A stretch of 64,000 nt of DNA from Datura wrightii. Taxonomy: Eukaryota > Streptophyta > Magnoliopsida > Solanales > Solanaceae. The stretch covers positions 91,033,501 through 91,097,500 of the forward strand of contig JASDFA010000020.1 in assembly GCA_035772735.1 (NCBI GenBank). Reading direction: 5' to 3'. Positions 11,182 through 22,358 of the stretch are shown piece after piece (the first letter of the stretch is position 1; each line of letters starts with the position of its first letter). A program made the translations under genes and the position numbers. The notes under the pieces are model-generated. The model ran no database searches, had not been told where the DNA came from, and saw only the letters and a list, made by a program, of their open reading frames with translations.

Positions 11182-13737
11182 TGTCACGACCCAAGAGGGG
11201 ACCCGGATCGTACACACGGGACAAGGTACACTGAGAGACCCCAAGTCAACCCATGACATAAGCATTCACTATCTCATTCAACAAACATGAAGGAAACATA
11301 AATATAACTCAGCGGAAGTCTAATTTAGAATAACAACAGAATAAACATATGAGCTGAATGCATGTCTAAGTTTGAGTAGCCTTTAATCTAGATGAGCTAT
11401 GGGACAACACCCCCAACTAGCTTAAAAATACTGAAACTAAAGGTACACTCAAAATAACTGAAGGTCTATTCCTCGGAGGATGAGGACTCACCAAGAAAGC
11501 AAATGCTAACTCTGATAGGCAGCTACAAATGGGGCTGAACCTGAGAACCCGATCCTGCATCATGAAACGATGCTACATAGAAGGTATGTGGTCAGTACTT
11601 GGAATGTACCGAGTATGCAAGGTAAGTAAAACTGCTCTAGTAATAATGTCATCTAAATCCATTCATACATATATATCATAAACTTTGAAATTAAGTAGAG
11701 GAACACATGCATTAATTCTGAAATCGAACTTTATCATAACATGCTCATGCATGGCTTTAGAACATCATGGCTGACTTGAATGACTCAAAGCAAAATCATA
11801 ACATTTATATCAAAAGCTTAACAATGAGTCAAACCTTGCTTTCCCAACATGCATACATAAGATAATCATCATGAGTAATGGATGTGCAAATTCAAATGAT
11901 ATAGATAATGGGAGACTCGTCACTTAACCGACATACCACGATAGATCTTACATGGTCCCAACTATCACACTCAAGTGGGTAGAGCCGTCCATAACCTTTC
12001 CAGGGCGATGGACGATACCATGATATCGATATCATGCTCAAAGGGCCAATCAAGTCAGGGATAGCTCACAAGGAAGGTTCCAATAATATAATAGAATCAA
12101 TCCTATGTTGGCGTGTAGTTTTGGGGCATAGGGTAGTCGACCCTTAGCCCGCTCGGTGCCAGACTCTTCTCCCAAAACATGCAATTCTCTACGTCGTATA
12201 AATACGAAGCTCAACATCGTCTAGTGATGAAACTCAACATGAGGTCATGCATAAACCAAATATCGTATGAAATGAAGCTCAACATTGTCTATTGACAAAG
12301 CTCATTATGAAATAATGCATGCATTAGACATCATATAAATATGAAGCTCAACAATGTCATCTCGACAAAGCTTATAATAGAATCATACTTAAACTCAACA
12401 TCAAGTGAAATGAAGCTTAATGCCAACATACATCTCAATTATGAATTCATGCATATGAGAAGCTTTACTGTGACACATACCAAAAGCTCAAGAATAGTGG
12501 GAGGCTTCACTCCAAAATCATGTGGTAAGGCTACTTTAGAATTATCACTTCATTATCATTAACATGAGGGCCCTGCCCAAAACCTTATCATACTTGAACC
12601 CATTCGAATCATATGAAAACATTTTAATTTGGGAGATTTCACTCCAACACGAAATAATATAGTCAATTCTCGAAAATCGTCAATTTTACTCAACATTGGG
12701 CATTACCCAAAGCTTCACTATACATGGGTCTATTTAATATTCTTTGAAAACATCATCAAAATCATGGGTAAGGTTAAAAACATACTTCTCGTCATCTACT
12801 CCATCATCATCACATCATAAAAGAAACTCCCTATACATGGGCGTTTTAGATTCAATTTTTAGAAAATAATTTTTGTAAGAGAAATTAAGTGAGAATCCGC
12901 CCAACCTCGATAAATCATCAATATCCACTCAATTAATCATACCCATGAATAGAAATGTAAGAATCATGTAATTTGAATGAAAACTCATACTTGATCATCA
13001 TAAATTAATCATAAATTAATAAGGAATGGGCATGGGTGTAGAAGAAAACACCCACTCATAGCCTTACATACCTGGGATTGAAGAATCTTATCTCTTCCTA
13101 ATTACCCAACTGACCTTTCCCTTGAAATCCTTGAATTTCTCCTCACTTTCTCCCGTTCAATCTCTCACCCTTGCATGCATGAAGAAAATGACCTAGATGG
13201 GTCTTTCTCAACTTAAAACCCTCTATTACAAGCTCAAAACTACGTAGTAGCCCTTAGAACTTAGGAATTACAGAAAAGCCCTTATTGAAATCGCTAAAAA
13301 TACTGTCAGGGGGTCCTAATGGACGACCTGATGACTTGTTACTAGGGCTCACGGTCTGTTGGTTCACCCGTCAAGTACACTGCCTCATCTCGCAAGAAAT
13401 TTCCACTGGCTTAGTAACGGCCTACCTAACGGGTCGTTAGGACTGACAACGAGTTGTTGGGTGCCATCCATCAAGTACACTGGATAAGCTTCACTGTCCT
13501 TTTCTAGGAACACCCCACGACTGACCTGACGACTCGTGGTGTCTGACCACGAGTCGTTACATCGCTCATGAGGATCTCAAGTCCTCCATTATCCCAAGCC
13601 TTCCCCACAAGTCACTTGAAGACTCATTTGGCCTCTTCACGAGTCGTTAAGTGACCCGTTCTGCAATGCTGCAACATTTTCCAATTTTTTTCCTGATTCA
13701 CTTCCGGGTCCGATTTTTGAATTCCCGAGGTATAACA
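11182..13737 (-). repeat. Solo LTR, Tekay-like, minus strand, TSD TTGAT
   Basis: On the minus strand it begins TGTTATACCTCGGGAATT and ends GGGTCGTGACA, the termini of Tekay-type LTRs. It is flanked by a perfect 5-bp duplication, TTGAT at 11177-11181 and 13738-13742. Length is 2556 bp. No internal region accompanies it, so it is what remains after recombination between the two LTRs of a full element. It sits in the older Athila relic. Confidence 0.9.
13305..13690. promoter_or_regulatory. ACGAGTCGTT word cluster in the solo LTR
   Basis: Many direct and inverted variants of ACGAGTCGTT occur, for example at 13428-13440, 13529-13539, 13547-13557 and near 13652. ACGACTCGTGG (13529-13539) and CCACGAGTCGT (13547-13557) form a perfect 11-bp inverted repeat with a 7-base loop. 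In the LTR's own direction the cluster lies 50-430 bp from the LTR start, in U3. A role in transcription is inferred from position only. Confidence 0.6.
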
Positions 13738-13742
13738 TTGAT

Positions 13743-15090
13743 TTAGGTATTTTGTGTTGTGCCACGATGTTAAATCAGGCACTTCTTGAGAGTCAACCTA
13801 AGGGATGCTACATTATATGTAGTATCCATGTCAAGCTACAAAATTTAATCAACCGCTTTTTGGGAGGCAACTCCAGTATTTTTGAACTAATATGTTTTGA
13901 TGTATGTAGGTGAATTTAAAAGGATGGAGAAAATTAGTTCTAATTGAAGAGGGAACATTTGGCATCCAAAAGATGGTGGAAAATACAGACCGCATCTTCA
14001 TGAAGTGAATCATCCATCCTTCCATCTATTGGAACCATGTTTTAACAGGTTTGGATTTTCAATAGAGTCAAGAGATGGCCTAATGTATATACTGTTCTAA
14101 ATTTACGGTTTGTCCATTAAACCATCTTTTGTGCTTAAAATTTAAAGGAACATGGGTCTTTTTAGTGTATACCGGGTCAGAGCTTTTGTGAATAACGGGT
14201 CGTCTACTAATAAAGGCACCCATTATTGAAACCGACTTGACACGCATTTCCTTTTTATTTATAAAGGCTTAAATGGACACTATAACCTTCTCTTACTCTT
14301 TCTCTTCCCCTTCCTACTCCACTTCTCTTTTAAAAAATTATAAAAACCTCTATTGTTTCTCGAAATTGCAAGCTTTAGCATCACCATGTGTGCCGCACAC
14401 ACTCACACATATCAACACTCTTGAAGAATTGATTCTTCGAGAAGCTAGGTTTCACTTGCATCATTAAAGCTCTTCTTTCAACTGAGTACACAAGTGCAAT
14501 TCGACTAAGCTAGGTATTTTTTTATCGACTTCTATCTTGAATTAGCTATGATTTTTTATCATTGAAATGGGTTTATTGAAATCAATTCTTGGATATTGAA
14601 TTTTGGTGGGGGAGAGACTTGGGGTTCATTTTGATGAAATGGATAGGGAATAACTATGAACTTGTGTGCATATATTTGTGTTGGTTCCATTCATGTGATT
14701 GACGAACCTAAAATGCCCCATCCCATGCTTGAAAAGTGAAAAAGAAGAATAATCAAAATAGAAAAATTCATGCCTACTCCAAATGATAAAGAAGGTGAAG
14801 GATCGTCTTTATGTAATATAGACCGCCCTTTGTCTTGTATCTTGAACCAGATGGACCAAATATTGAGTCAAAGGATGACTTAGGAAAGATGGACAGTGTT
14901 TTCAAAAGACAGTTTGCCCTCTAATATGTCCTTTGAATTAGAACATTTGATTTTTTAAGTTCAAGGGATAGTAAAAGATATGATCCGTCTCTTCTGAGTA
15001 CATACTATTTTTCTTCCCGTCCCTTGCACATATTTTTTTAATTCCAAGTTATTCCATGTCCATGTACTGATAAGTTGTTGCAAAATCATA
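13743..15090 (+). other. Post-pol non-coding region of the old Athila relic
   Basis: 13760-13805 (GTGCCACGATGTTAAATCAGG, then GAGAGTCAACCTAAGG) aligns with the conserved post-pol element of the other Athila copies (59064-59110). A similar GGGAGGCAACTCC word occurs at 13861-13873. Between about 14275 and 14350 there is a pyrimidine-rich stretch preceded by TATTTATAAAGG (14256-14267), a possible TATA-like element ahead of ORF3. No coding region recognised. Confidence 0.5.
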
Positions 15091-15094
15091 GATA

Positions 15095-16252
15095 ATGGCA
15101 CCCAATCTAGCACCACCACAAAGTGGCAAGGCTAATCCAAAAATGTTTCAGCTCACGAATGAAGATGAAGATGAGTACCAGCCTCGAACCACCAGGACGA
15201 CCACAACAATTGCCCCAGTGTCGTCACCCACTCACTCAGCACAGGTGGCATTGATAAAGACACTGCCTTTGGGATCTTCATCCCAGTCTAGTGATGAGCA
15301 ACCAATGGTCCAGTTAGGTGGGCCATAAATTGAGATATCCTCTAGGAAGTTCATAGGAGAGGACTCCACTATCCAGGTCCCTTTTCTCTAGGAAGATCCA
15401 GCTGAGCTGTGGCAAAAATAGGGGGAAGATATGTTTAGGAGAAGATGGGGCAGTGTAGGGTTCTCGGAAGAGTTACCTTGAGGGGCAGATGGCTCACAAA
15501 GGAAATCCTGCTGATGTATCACAAGGGAGTGTACCATCACCGCCACTAGGTAAGACCAATACCTAGATGTCATAAAGTAGCTGCAGTTTCAGTGTTAGGA
15601 CTTCCTTTTTCGTCCCCCAAGATAATGCATCCAAACACTGGTTCGTGAGTTCCTCATAATTTATAGAGTGATCCTATAGCAAACCAACTAAGGGTTGTAG
15701 TCATAGGCTGAGCCACTTATATCCGTAGTTATTAGAAGGATACAAGTTGATATCAGCCCCAAGGCAATTAACCAGTTCTAACTAAGAGAGGGCTATAAGA
15801 TAGTGGATATGGCGGAATATGATGAGTTGGCAGCTCCGGGAGGATGAGCTCAACCTGGATTACAACAGCCATTATTAGAGGTACACCTAACTGAGCCACT
15901 CTTGAGAGGCTAGGATCTCTAAGAAAGACATGCGGCTACAGACAAAGTTTTGGTGGAATGTAGCGTGCAGCAGGATATGCCCGACCAAGAATGATGACAG
16001 ACTTCATATTGGACATGCTTTAGTCATGGCTACTATTATGGTTAATAATAGAATTGACATTGCCCAGATGCTATGTTTGGAGCTCAATGAGCGAGCACTT
16101 CCAACGACTGCCTCACTATCCTTCCCATGCTTGGTGACAACACTGTGCCAGAGGGCAGGGGTACCCATCCATTCTAGACAGCGCTTGTTCATAGAGGCTC
16201 ATCTAGTGATTGACCTCACCAAGATGAGGAACTACACATTGGTCATTGCTGC
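15095..16252 (+). pseudogene. Athila ORF3 (plant transposon-protein domain) remnant, 3' end cut
   Basis: Begins at an ATG (MAPNLAPPQSGKANPK) with an acidic patch DEDEDEY. The conserved domain is visible at 15940-16250: FWWNVACSRICPTKNDDRL, then ALVMATIMVNNRIDIAQML and LSFPCLVTTLCQRAGVP. These match the third ORF of Athila elements, classed as a putative plant transposon protein domain; its function is unknown. Several stops and frame changes lie between the ATG and the domain. The reading frame is cut at 16252 by the start of another LTR. A distant homologue is the intact ORF3 at 25720-26940. Confidence 0.7.
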
Positions 16253-16335
16253 TGCAACACCCCAAAACTTTTCTTAACCAAACTCAGACTTTGCATGAAA
16301 AACAAGAAAGAACAAGAATTTTTTTTTTATCTTAG

Positions 16336-16560
16336 GACTACTCAGACAACGAGTCATTCTCAGCACCAACGGACTATTGTATGAGTCATTGTTTGACATG
16401 CAAGTTTTTCATTAAGGAACCAATGAGTCATGCAATGACCTGTTACGAAGTTGAGTCATTTTTTCTTAGTACTAAAATCTTCCAGACATCTCCCAGAAGC
16501 AATGAGTGGAACCAACGACTCATTGTCAACTCTAATGAGTCATCATTTCTACCCATCGCC
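16336..16560. promoter_or_regulatory. TGAGTCATTG word cluster, left part
   Basis: Repeated variants of AATGAGTCATTG and its complement: ACGAGTCATTC, ATGAGTCATTGT, CAATGAGTCATGCAATGA, ACGACTCATTGTC and CTAATGAGTCATCA. It continues at 62290-62560 on the other side of the nested element, so the Athila insertion landed inside the cluster. Confidence 0.6.
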
Positions 16561-16774
16561 AAATTAAAAAATCGTTCAGGTCAAGGTAGTGGTGACTTAT
16601 GTGCTGTCAGATTATAGCACTTTTGACGCTCAAAACTAAGAAGATAGCATGGACTTAGGTATATTTATGTGGATATAAGACACTTTTCCTTTGGTTACAG
16701 AATAAATTGGTGTTAGAGCAAAAATGTGCAAAATATAGCCTGAAATTGTACAAAATAGGCTCAACTCACAGTTC

Positions 16775-17170
16775 ACAGTACGAGCCGTAGAAAGGTTCTA
16801 CGAGACATACTACTGGTCGTGAGAAGTTTTAGAAGGCTAAAGATGAAGAGGTGTATAATATGATTCTCAGTACAATTCGTACAAAGCTTGTGCAGGCCGT
16901 GGTGAAGAAGTCGTGAAAAGATTAAGAAGATTTGCACAAGAGGCTGACTCCTTCTATGGATAGACAGTGCGAGTCGTGGAATGAAGGTACGAGTCGTAAC
17001 ATAGCACTCGTGAAGAAGTTCAGAAAAATTGCAAAGTCTTAGTGTCAAGCCACGAAAACACTGTACGAATCGTAGGAACAATGTACGAGTCGTACAACGA
17101 TCCAACACTTAGCCAAATTTCAGCCAGCCAACTGACATACGAGAAGTAGGTACGATCCGTACCTACATGC
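16775..17170. promoter_or_regulatory. GTACGAGTCGTAC word cluster upstream of the TATA box
   Basis: Variants of the near-palindrome GTACGANTCGTAC recur about nine times: around 16779, 16870, 16965, 16987, 17062, 17083, 17137 and 17149, among others. A TATA box follows at 17257. The corresponding block of the 3' LTR (60870-61270) has the same positions but many CG pairs changed to TG or CA. Regulatory role inferred. Confidence 0.6.
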
Positions 17171-17256
17171 TACGGATAGTAGGATGGGTTGTGCTACAGG
17201 CAGCTTTAGTTATGGAAATACACCTTGTTAGCCTAGGAAAAGGATTTGTATGTCTG

Positions 17257-17264
17257 TATAAATA
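17257..17264 (+). promoter_or_regulatory. Candidate TATA box of the old Athila 5' LTR
   Basis: TATAAATA, about 90 bp after the word cluster and about 900 bp before the LTR end. In the 3' LTR the same position reads GAATAAATA, so that copy has lost the motif. Confidence 0.55.
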
Positions 17265-18165
17265 TGTTTTATGTTTTATTTTCATAAGAGAGGCAATTAG
17301 GATTGATTGGAATTTATTAGCAACGAAATTGAGGAATCTTAGACGTGAGAATTGAGTTGTTCAACTTGTGATCAACCTTTTCTTGATCTTCATATTGTTC
17401 TTGACGATTTTGCTGATTAATAAAAAGAAGTTTTTCTCTCATCCATAATCGTAAGTATTGATTTATGTTTTTAAACATGAATGCAAATCACAATCTTGCA
17501 ACAATGAGAGGCTAAAACCTCCATAGCTAGGGTTACATAAAAGTGACACAAAACCAACGCAAACCACTTGTATTGTATTTTCTTCATGCTTAAACATTTC
17601 TTAATGTTGCACAACGTTAGAACATGCCTGAGGTCTTTACTTGCTAGGTTCTAGAGAGGTAAAGATTAGGAAAAGAGAATTACAACAAAGCCTTGATCTT
17701 TATTATCATTGTATTAACTTGAGATGTGGTCACAGGATAGTTATATTTGGGACATATTTATAACGGTGAATATTCAATCGCTCATGAGACCTGGTCTTGT
17801 GATTGAGTATGGTCATTCAATAGGGACTGGTTAGTTGTTTGAATGAACCTAACTTATCAGTTCTATAATTAAGCATTGGTGATGATCACGTATGTATAGC
17901 CGAAGCAATTATGAACCCATGGGGAACACAAAACCTAGTTATCTTTCATTCTTGATTTCAACTAAAGCTTTAACCGTGTTTTTAATTTCTATTTTCTTTA
18001 GAACCCCCCTTTTTGGAGTAACTACCTAACAAATTCACTTACCGGCTTTAGTCTAGCTCTTCCCTATTCCCTGTGGGTTCGACCCCAACCTCTTTGTTGG
18101 GTTCTTTATTGATAACTTCCGCTTCATACTTCAATAGGAGGTATGGTTTGAGCGTTATCATAAAG

Positions 18166-18183
18166 TGGCACCGTTGCCGGGGA
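18166..18183 (+). other. Primer binding site, tRNA-Asp type
   Basis: TGGCACCGTTGCCGGGGA begins 5 bp after the LTR end. It matches the complement of the plant tRNA-Asp 3' end (TGGCGCCGTTGCCGGGGA) with one G-to-A change. tRNA-Asp priming is typical of Athila. Confidence 0.9.
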
Positions 18184-18370
18184 ATACGGTTAAGACTAGA
18201 TTATTTGCTTGTATTTGACTTTTTGGTAGTTATGTTCCTTCTTACGCTTTTCTTTGTTTTTCTTTTGTGACTTTCTCAGGATACATCAAGGGAAGAAGAT
18301 TCATCTCAAAGGATGTATAAAACTAACCTCATCCTTAGATATTTTAAGATAAACAGTAGTAAGAAGAGAG
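18184..18370 (+). pseudogene. Leader and gag-start remnant of the old Athila
   Basis: About 190 bp follow the primer site before the solo LTR. The end translates as DTSREEDSSQRMYKTNLILR, which could be the start of gag. No further gag sequence appears after the solo LTR, where the frame resumes just before RT. The main part of gag and the protease were therefore lost, apparently before the solo LTR's parent inserted, since its 5-bp duplication is intact across the gap. Confidence 0.5.
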
Positions 18371-18490
18371 TGTTATACCCCGTAGAATTCCCGGCACTTA
18401 GATGACCTGTTCGCACGTTGGTTAAGCGTATTTGAAAGCCATACGTGCTAGGGAAAGGCCCGGGAAAAGATCGGACGAGAAACCTGTCGA

Positions 18491-18590
18491 ACCATCGCGG
18501 GAGGAGCCGAGGCAGAGCCCCTCCGCGATGGCAGCGTGTCACGGAGGTGAGGCCTCCGCGATGGCTCCGTTACACGTTGCCCGTGTCTAG
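18491..18590 (+). promoter_or_regulatory. CCTCCGCGATGG / CGTGTCACGGAGG cassette in the Tekay solo LTR
   Basis: Within 100 bp are ACCATCGCGGGAGG (18491-18504), CCTCCGCGATGG (18520-18531), CGTGTCACGGAGG (18535-18547) and AGGCCTCCGCGATGG plus CTCCGTTACACGTTG (18550-18579). It ends about 10 bp before a TATA box. The same words in the same order occur in the Athila LTRs of the array (for example 23421-23452 read on the minus strand), although the two LTR families are otherwise different. Confidence 0.75.
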
Positions 18591-18597
18591 GCCCAAG

Positions 18598-18606
18598 TAT
18601 ATAAAG
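18598..18606 (+). promoter_or_regulatory. TATA box of the Tekay solo LTR
   Basis: TATATAAAG about 230 bp into the LTR, directly after the word cassette. Strong match to a plant TATA box and in the expected U3 position. A promoter here could still fire into the flanking remnant. Confidence 0.7.
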
Positions 18607-20951
18607 CCTCCACTTCAGTCCAAAATCAGATTACACCTGAAAATTTTCAGAACACGCAGCAAACAGAGAGAAACGAAGGAAAATTAAATATTTTCGTCCG
18701 ATTACGCTGCCAAACACTGCCCAAACCCAAATTAATCCTAGATACCAAGGTATTTAGCAGCAGAGAGCATTTCTACGGAGTTAGTTTTGCGAAATACGGC
18801 CGACGAATCGGCGAGCCGCCGAACTAAAGTAAGTAGAATTGCTCCAAATTAATGTCTATGTGTTCCTAGCCGAGAAGTAAATAATTCTCCCTTCTGGGCC
18901 GCTGGAAAATAATGAGTTTTTGACCGTCTTTCGATAAGCCTAAGTTTAGGCTATAAATTAAATCGAAAGTAACGTCGCTCTTTACAATAATGTTGTATTT
19001 AGTATTGATTGACGTATTTATGAATGCAGTTGGGAGAAAAATAGTTGAAGTACCGGCCGAGCCTCGTCCGATGGACGAATATTTAAAGATAAGGTATGTA
19101 AAGTTAAGTTTCCTCGGCAAGTTGAGTAACCTCGAAGCAGTATAGTAATTTACAGACCAGTTGCATGTTTAGAAATCGATTATCATGTTATTTTGAATAT
19201 TGGTGCAATATGAGAAGTTTTGGGTTGTAACGTGTACGATACCTATCCGTACGATTTAGATTCGGGCGTGAGTGGTTAAGGTTGCCCAGTATATTCAGTA
19301 TGTGATGTAATATGCCATGTTAAGATATTGTTGTGTTTAGCTGAAACCTCGCAAGGTAGTATAGTATCAGTAAAGCATTCCAGATATAGAATAGTAACTG
19401 TATATGGTTTAGAAAGCATGTTAGAAATAGGAAATTATGTTACCACAGGAACTTAGCAAACAGTATAGCTTTCAGCAGAAACACCTCCTCGTATAAATTT
19501 TACCCCAGTACAGTTTGACAGGAGGCTATATTTACATTTACACTTACCTGTCTCAGCATGTATCAGACACTTACAGATTACTATTATTAGCTCAGTATGT
19601 GATTTATACGATACCCTGCACCTGTTAATCTTAGCTTATGAGATACACAGACAGCATGATTAGTTGAGACCATTGTATTGATTGGGGTTGGATTACCTAG
19701 CATCCCTGACCGCCCAGGGTTAATAGCTGTGTCGACTCGTCCGCCAGAGGACGAGGATACGTCGCTCTACGGAGTGATATGCCGTCCCGCAAGGGGACGA
19801 AGATGGGATGCCAGTTTCCCCATATTGTGCCTTGGTCGGCCCTTATACACCCCCGTCGAGCGGGTACGCCCGGGGTGTTGATTTAGAGTCCTTCGGACTC
19901 AGATACAGTTATAGTCAGGGGCTCAGCGAGCCCAAGTGCATACCCAGGGACCGGCAGGATGCTTACAGCCACTATAGGAGATGGGATGACCGGGGTAGGG
20001 GCATAGATTCTGTGTTCATTGTACCTCCCGGCTTATGGGGGCCGGGTAAGGTTTGTGTGTGCTATGTTATGTTATGTATGCTATGCTATGTTATATTAGA
20101 CGCGAGTGAGTTGGTAGTAGAATGATACGCCTCCAGGTATGATTCCTACTTCCCTCGGTATCAGTAAGAACAGGTACGATCTACTTCATCAGACAGTTAA
20201 GTTATTCCTCCTACTTCTGCTTCGTCAGTCATATTATTACTTTCAGATGTTGTTTTCAGTTATATTATTTCAGTTGCTTTACATACTCAGTACCAGTGGT
20301 ACTGACGCCCAGTGGGGCGCTGCATTACTTGCCTGCAGGTATTCCTAGACGAGCAGGCGATTCTATGTGACTCCCTGTCAGCGGTTGAGTATTCAGTTCC
20401 AGTCATCCGGAGGCTGAATTTCAGAGGTGTAGTTCAGTTCCTTTTGTTGTATATAGCATGGGTAGGTCGGGGCCCTGTCCCGATCAGTTCTATTACTATT
20501 CCTAGAGGCTTGCATTCTGTATATATTCCCTGTGGTAAGATGAGCCGGTCGTGTGGGGCCGTGCAGTTGTATAGTTGCCTTTACTACTTCTTTCTTTTGT
20601 AATGGCCGTGTGGGGCCATAGTTTACCAGTAGTGGTGACCTTGCAGGTCACGTAGCTTTTCAGTACGTTATGCTTGAGTTGCAGATAACTAGACAGCATG
20701 GTGGCCTTGTCGGCCCGCATAGGTTCCCCTGAATTACCTTGTTTCTGGTCAGCTGTAATACAGGTACAGAAGGCTATAGGCCAATGGGCCGGGGGCTGTA
20801 TTTACAGCCGCTATATAGCCCTTTGTTTCTAGAAATTTGAGTTAGAGCCAGCCAGGCGCCAGATGCGCCCAGGCTTAACAGTTCAGCAGGTCAGGGCTTA
20901 GTAGGGTACCAGGTGCCAGTCATACCCCCCAAGGTGGGGCGTGACAGAGAG

Positions 20952-22353
20952 AAAGATCCCTCTCTCAAACACTCAGATGGAATGTGATAAGCTGCCAATG
21001 CTTGTGGAAGACATGATGACTATTGATACATTGGCAGGCGCGATGATGAATTATGAGGGAGATGGGAGACAGGAATACACAGAGATGGTGAATGCTTTAA
21101 ATGGAATGGGGTCATATAACTTTATCCCAAAGAAGATAGACCTTGATCTAAAGAATCGTTCAACGCCACCGGCCAAGCAATCTGTAGAGGTGCCACCAGT
21201 CCTTGAGATGAAAGCATTACCTCCCCATCTCAAGTATGCATTCCTAAGAGAAAACAATACTTTGCTGGTCATAATTGCAGCAGACCTGTTAGACGATCAG
21301 GTGGGAGCTTTGGTCAACATACTAAAATGGTACAAAAAGGCAATTGGCTATACCATAGCTGATATTAAGGGAATCCCACCATGCATATGTACCCATAAGA
21401 TCCAACTAGAGACAGACCGTAAATCATGTGTAGAACATCAACTTCACTTGAACCCTCCAATGCAAGAAGTTGTAAAGAAGGAAATTATCAAGTGACTGGA
21501 TGTTGGTGTCATATACCACATCGCAGATAGCAAGTGGGTGAGCTCAGTTCAGTGCGTACCAAAGAAAGGTGGGATTACAGTGGTTCCCAATGAGAAGAAC
21601 GAGTTGATACTGACATGAGCAGTCATAGGATGGCGTGTATGCATGGATTACAGGAAACTTTACCACTAGACTCAGAAGGACAACTTTTCAATGCTATGAT
21701 TGGATTAGATGCTTGACAGACTGGCAAGTAGAGATTGGTACTGCTTTATTGATGGATATTTAGGATATAATTAGATTACCGTCGCTCCAGAATACTAGGA
21801 GAAGACAACCTTTGCTTTCCCATATGGAACTTTTTCTTTCAGAAGAATGCCATTTGGATTGTGCAATGCACCAGCCATATTCCAGCACTGTATGATGTCC
21901 ATATTCTTAGACATGGTAGAAGACACCATTGAAGTATTTATGGATGATTTTTCTATTGTAGGTGACTCATTGAATCTTGCCTCGACCATCTGCGTAAAGT
22001 ATTAAAAAGATGTGAAGAAACTAATTTTGTGCTAAAATGGGAAAAATGTCATTTTATGGTTAAGCAAGGAATAGTTTTGGGTCGTAAGATTTTGCGAAAG
22101 GGGATTGAGGTGGACAAAAAAAAAATTGAAGTTATAGCAGGTTTGCCACCCCCTATTTTCATAAAAGGGGTCAGAAGCTTTTTAGGGCATGCAAGATTCT
22201 ACAGACGATTTATCAAGGATCTTTCAAAAAATTGCACAGCCATCGTGCAAGTTACTTGAGAAGGAGGTAAGTTTATGTTTGATGAGGAATTTCTATGGGC
22301 TTGTGAGTGCTTAAAAGAGAAACTCACCACTGCTCCTATCATCGTTGCTCCAG
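20952..22353 (+). pseudogene. Athila protease tail and reverse transcriptase remnant (old element)
   Basis: An open frame runs to 21495 and includes the pre-RT block LEMKALPPHLKYAFLRENNT and the RT entry block ADIKGIPPCICTHKIQLE. A stop at 21493-21495 replaces a codon inside the conserved text after KKEIIK. RT continues in broken frames: KWVSSVQCVPKKGG near 21533-21572, MPFGLCNAPA near 21850, the active-site text VFMDDFS at about 21936-21956, and KGVRSFLGHARFYRRFIKD near 22165-22220. The final codons before 22354 (text APDW) run directly into the array. The continuation (LPFEVICDAS) lies at 57311 after the array. Confidence 0.85.
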
Positions 22354-22358
22354 ATTGG
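22354..22358. repeat. Left target-site duplication of the array (ATTGG)
   Basis: ATTGG directly precedes the first LTR base (TGCTCGG at 22359). The partner at 57302-57306 is ATTGA, one substitution away. Joining the two sides across one copy restores the RT-RNase H reading frame of the old Athila (codons for PDW then SLPFE), which supports the boundary independently. Confidence 0.9.

Larger units (their letters stand above)
9990..16252 (+). mobile_element. Old Athila relic lacking RT and integrase
   Basis: Contains the end of gag, the protease, a post-pol non-coding region and ORF3, all on the + strand. It is interrupted by a solo LTR (11182-13737, plus a 5-bp duplication) and cut at 16252 by another LTR. 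If the solo LTR and one copy of its duplication are removed, protease-side sequence at 11181 is followed directly by post-pol sequence at 13743. RT, RNase H and integrase are therefore missing. Neither of this relic's own LTRs is recognised in the window. Confidence 0.65.
16597..18160 (+). repeat. 5' LTR of the old Athila element
   Basis: Aligns over its full length with 60690-62284. It ends GAGCGTTATCA just before the primer site. It is 31 bp shorter than the 3' LTR, mainly because the 3' copy holds an extra stretch at about 61626-61658 flanked by a GCTAGGGTT direct repeat. The first two bases are TT where TG is expected. Confidence 0.9.
18371..20946 (+). repeat. Solo LTR, Tekay type, TSD GAGAG
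   Basis: Starts TGTTATACCCCGTAGAATTC and ends GGTGGGGCGTGACA. It is flanked by perfect GAGAG duplicates at 18366-18370 and 20947-20951. Length is 2576 bp. Its body shares landmarks with the Tekay LTR at 1-2252 (CTTATGGGGGCCGG near 20032, GAGGCTTGCA near 20505, GGCCTTGTCGGCC near 20702). No internal region remains, so it arose by LTR-LTR recombination. The apparent short ORFs in it are not genes. Confidence 0.95.

Noticed and set aside
18073..18270. 65-codon hydrophobic open frame spanning the LTR end and primer site
   Set aside because: It overlaps the LTR border and the tRNA-Asp primer site; the hydrophobic text is due to the T-rich leader.
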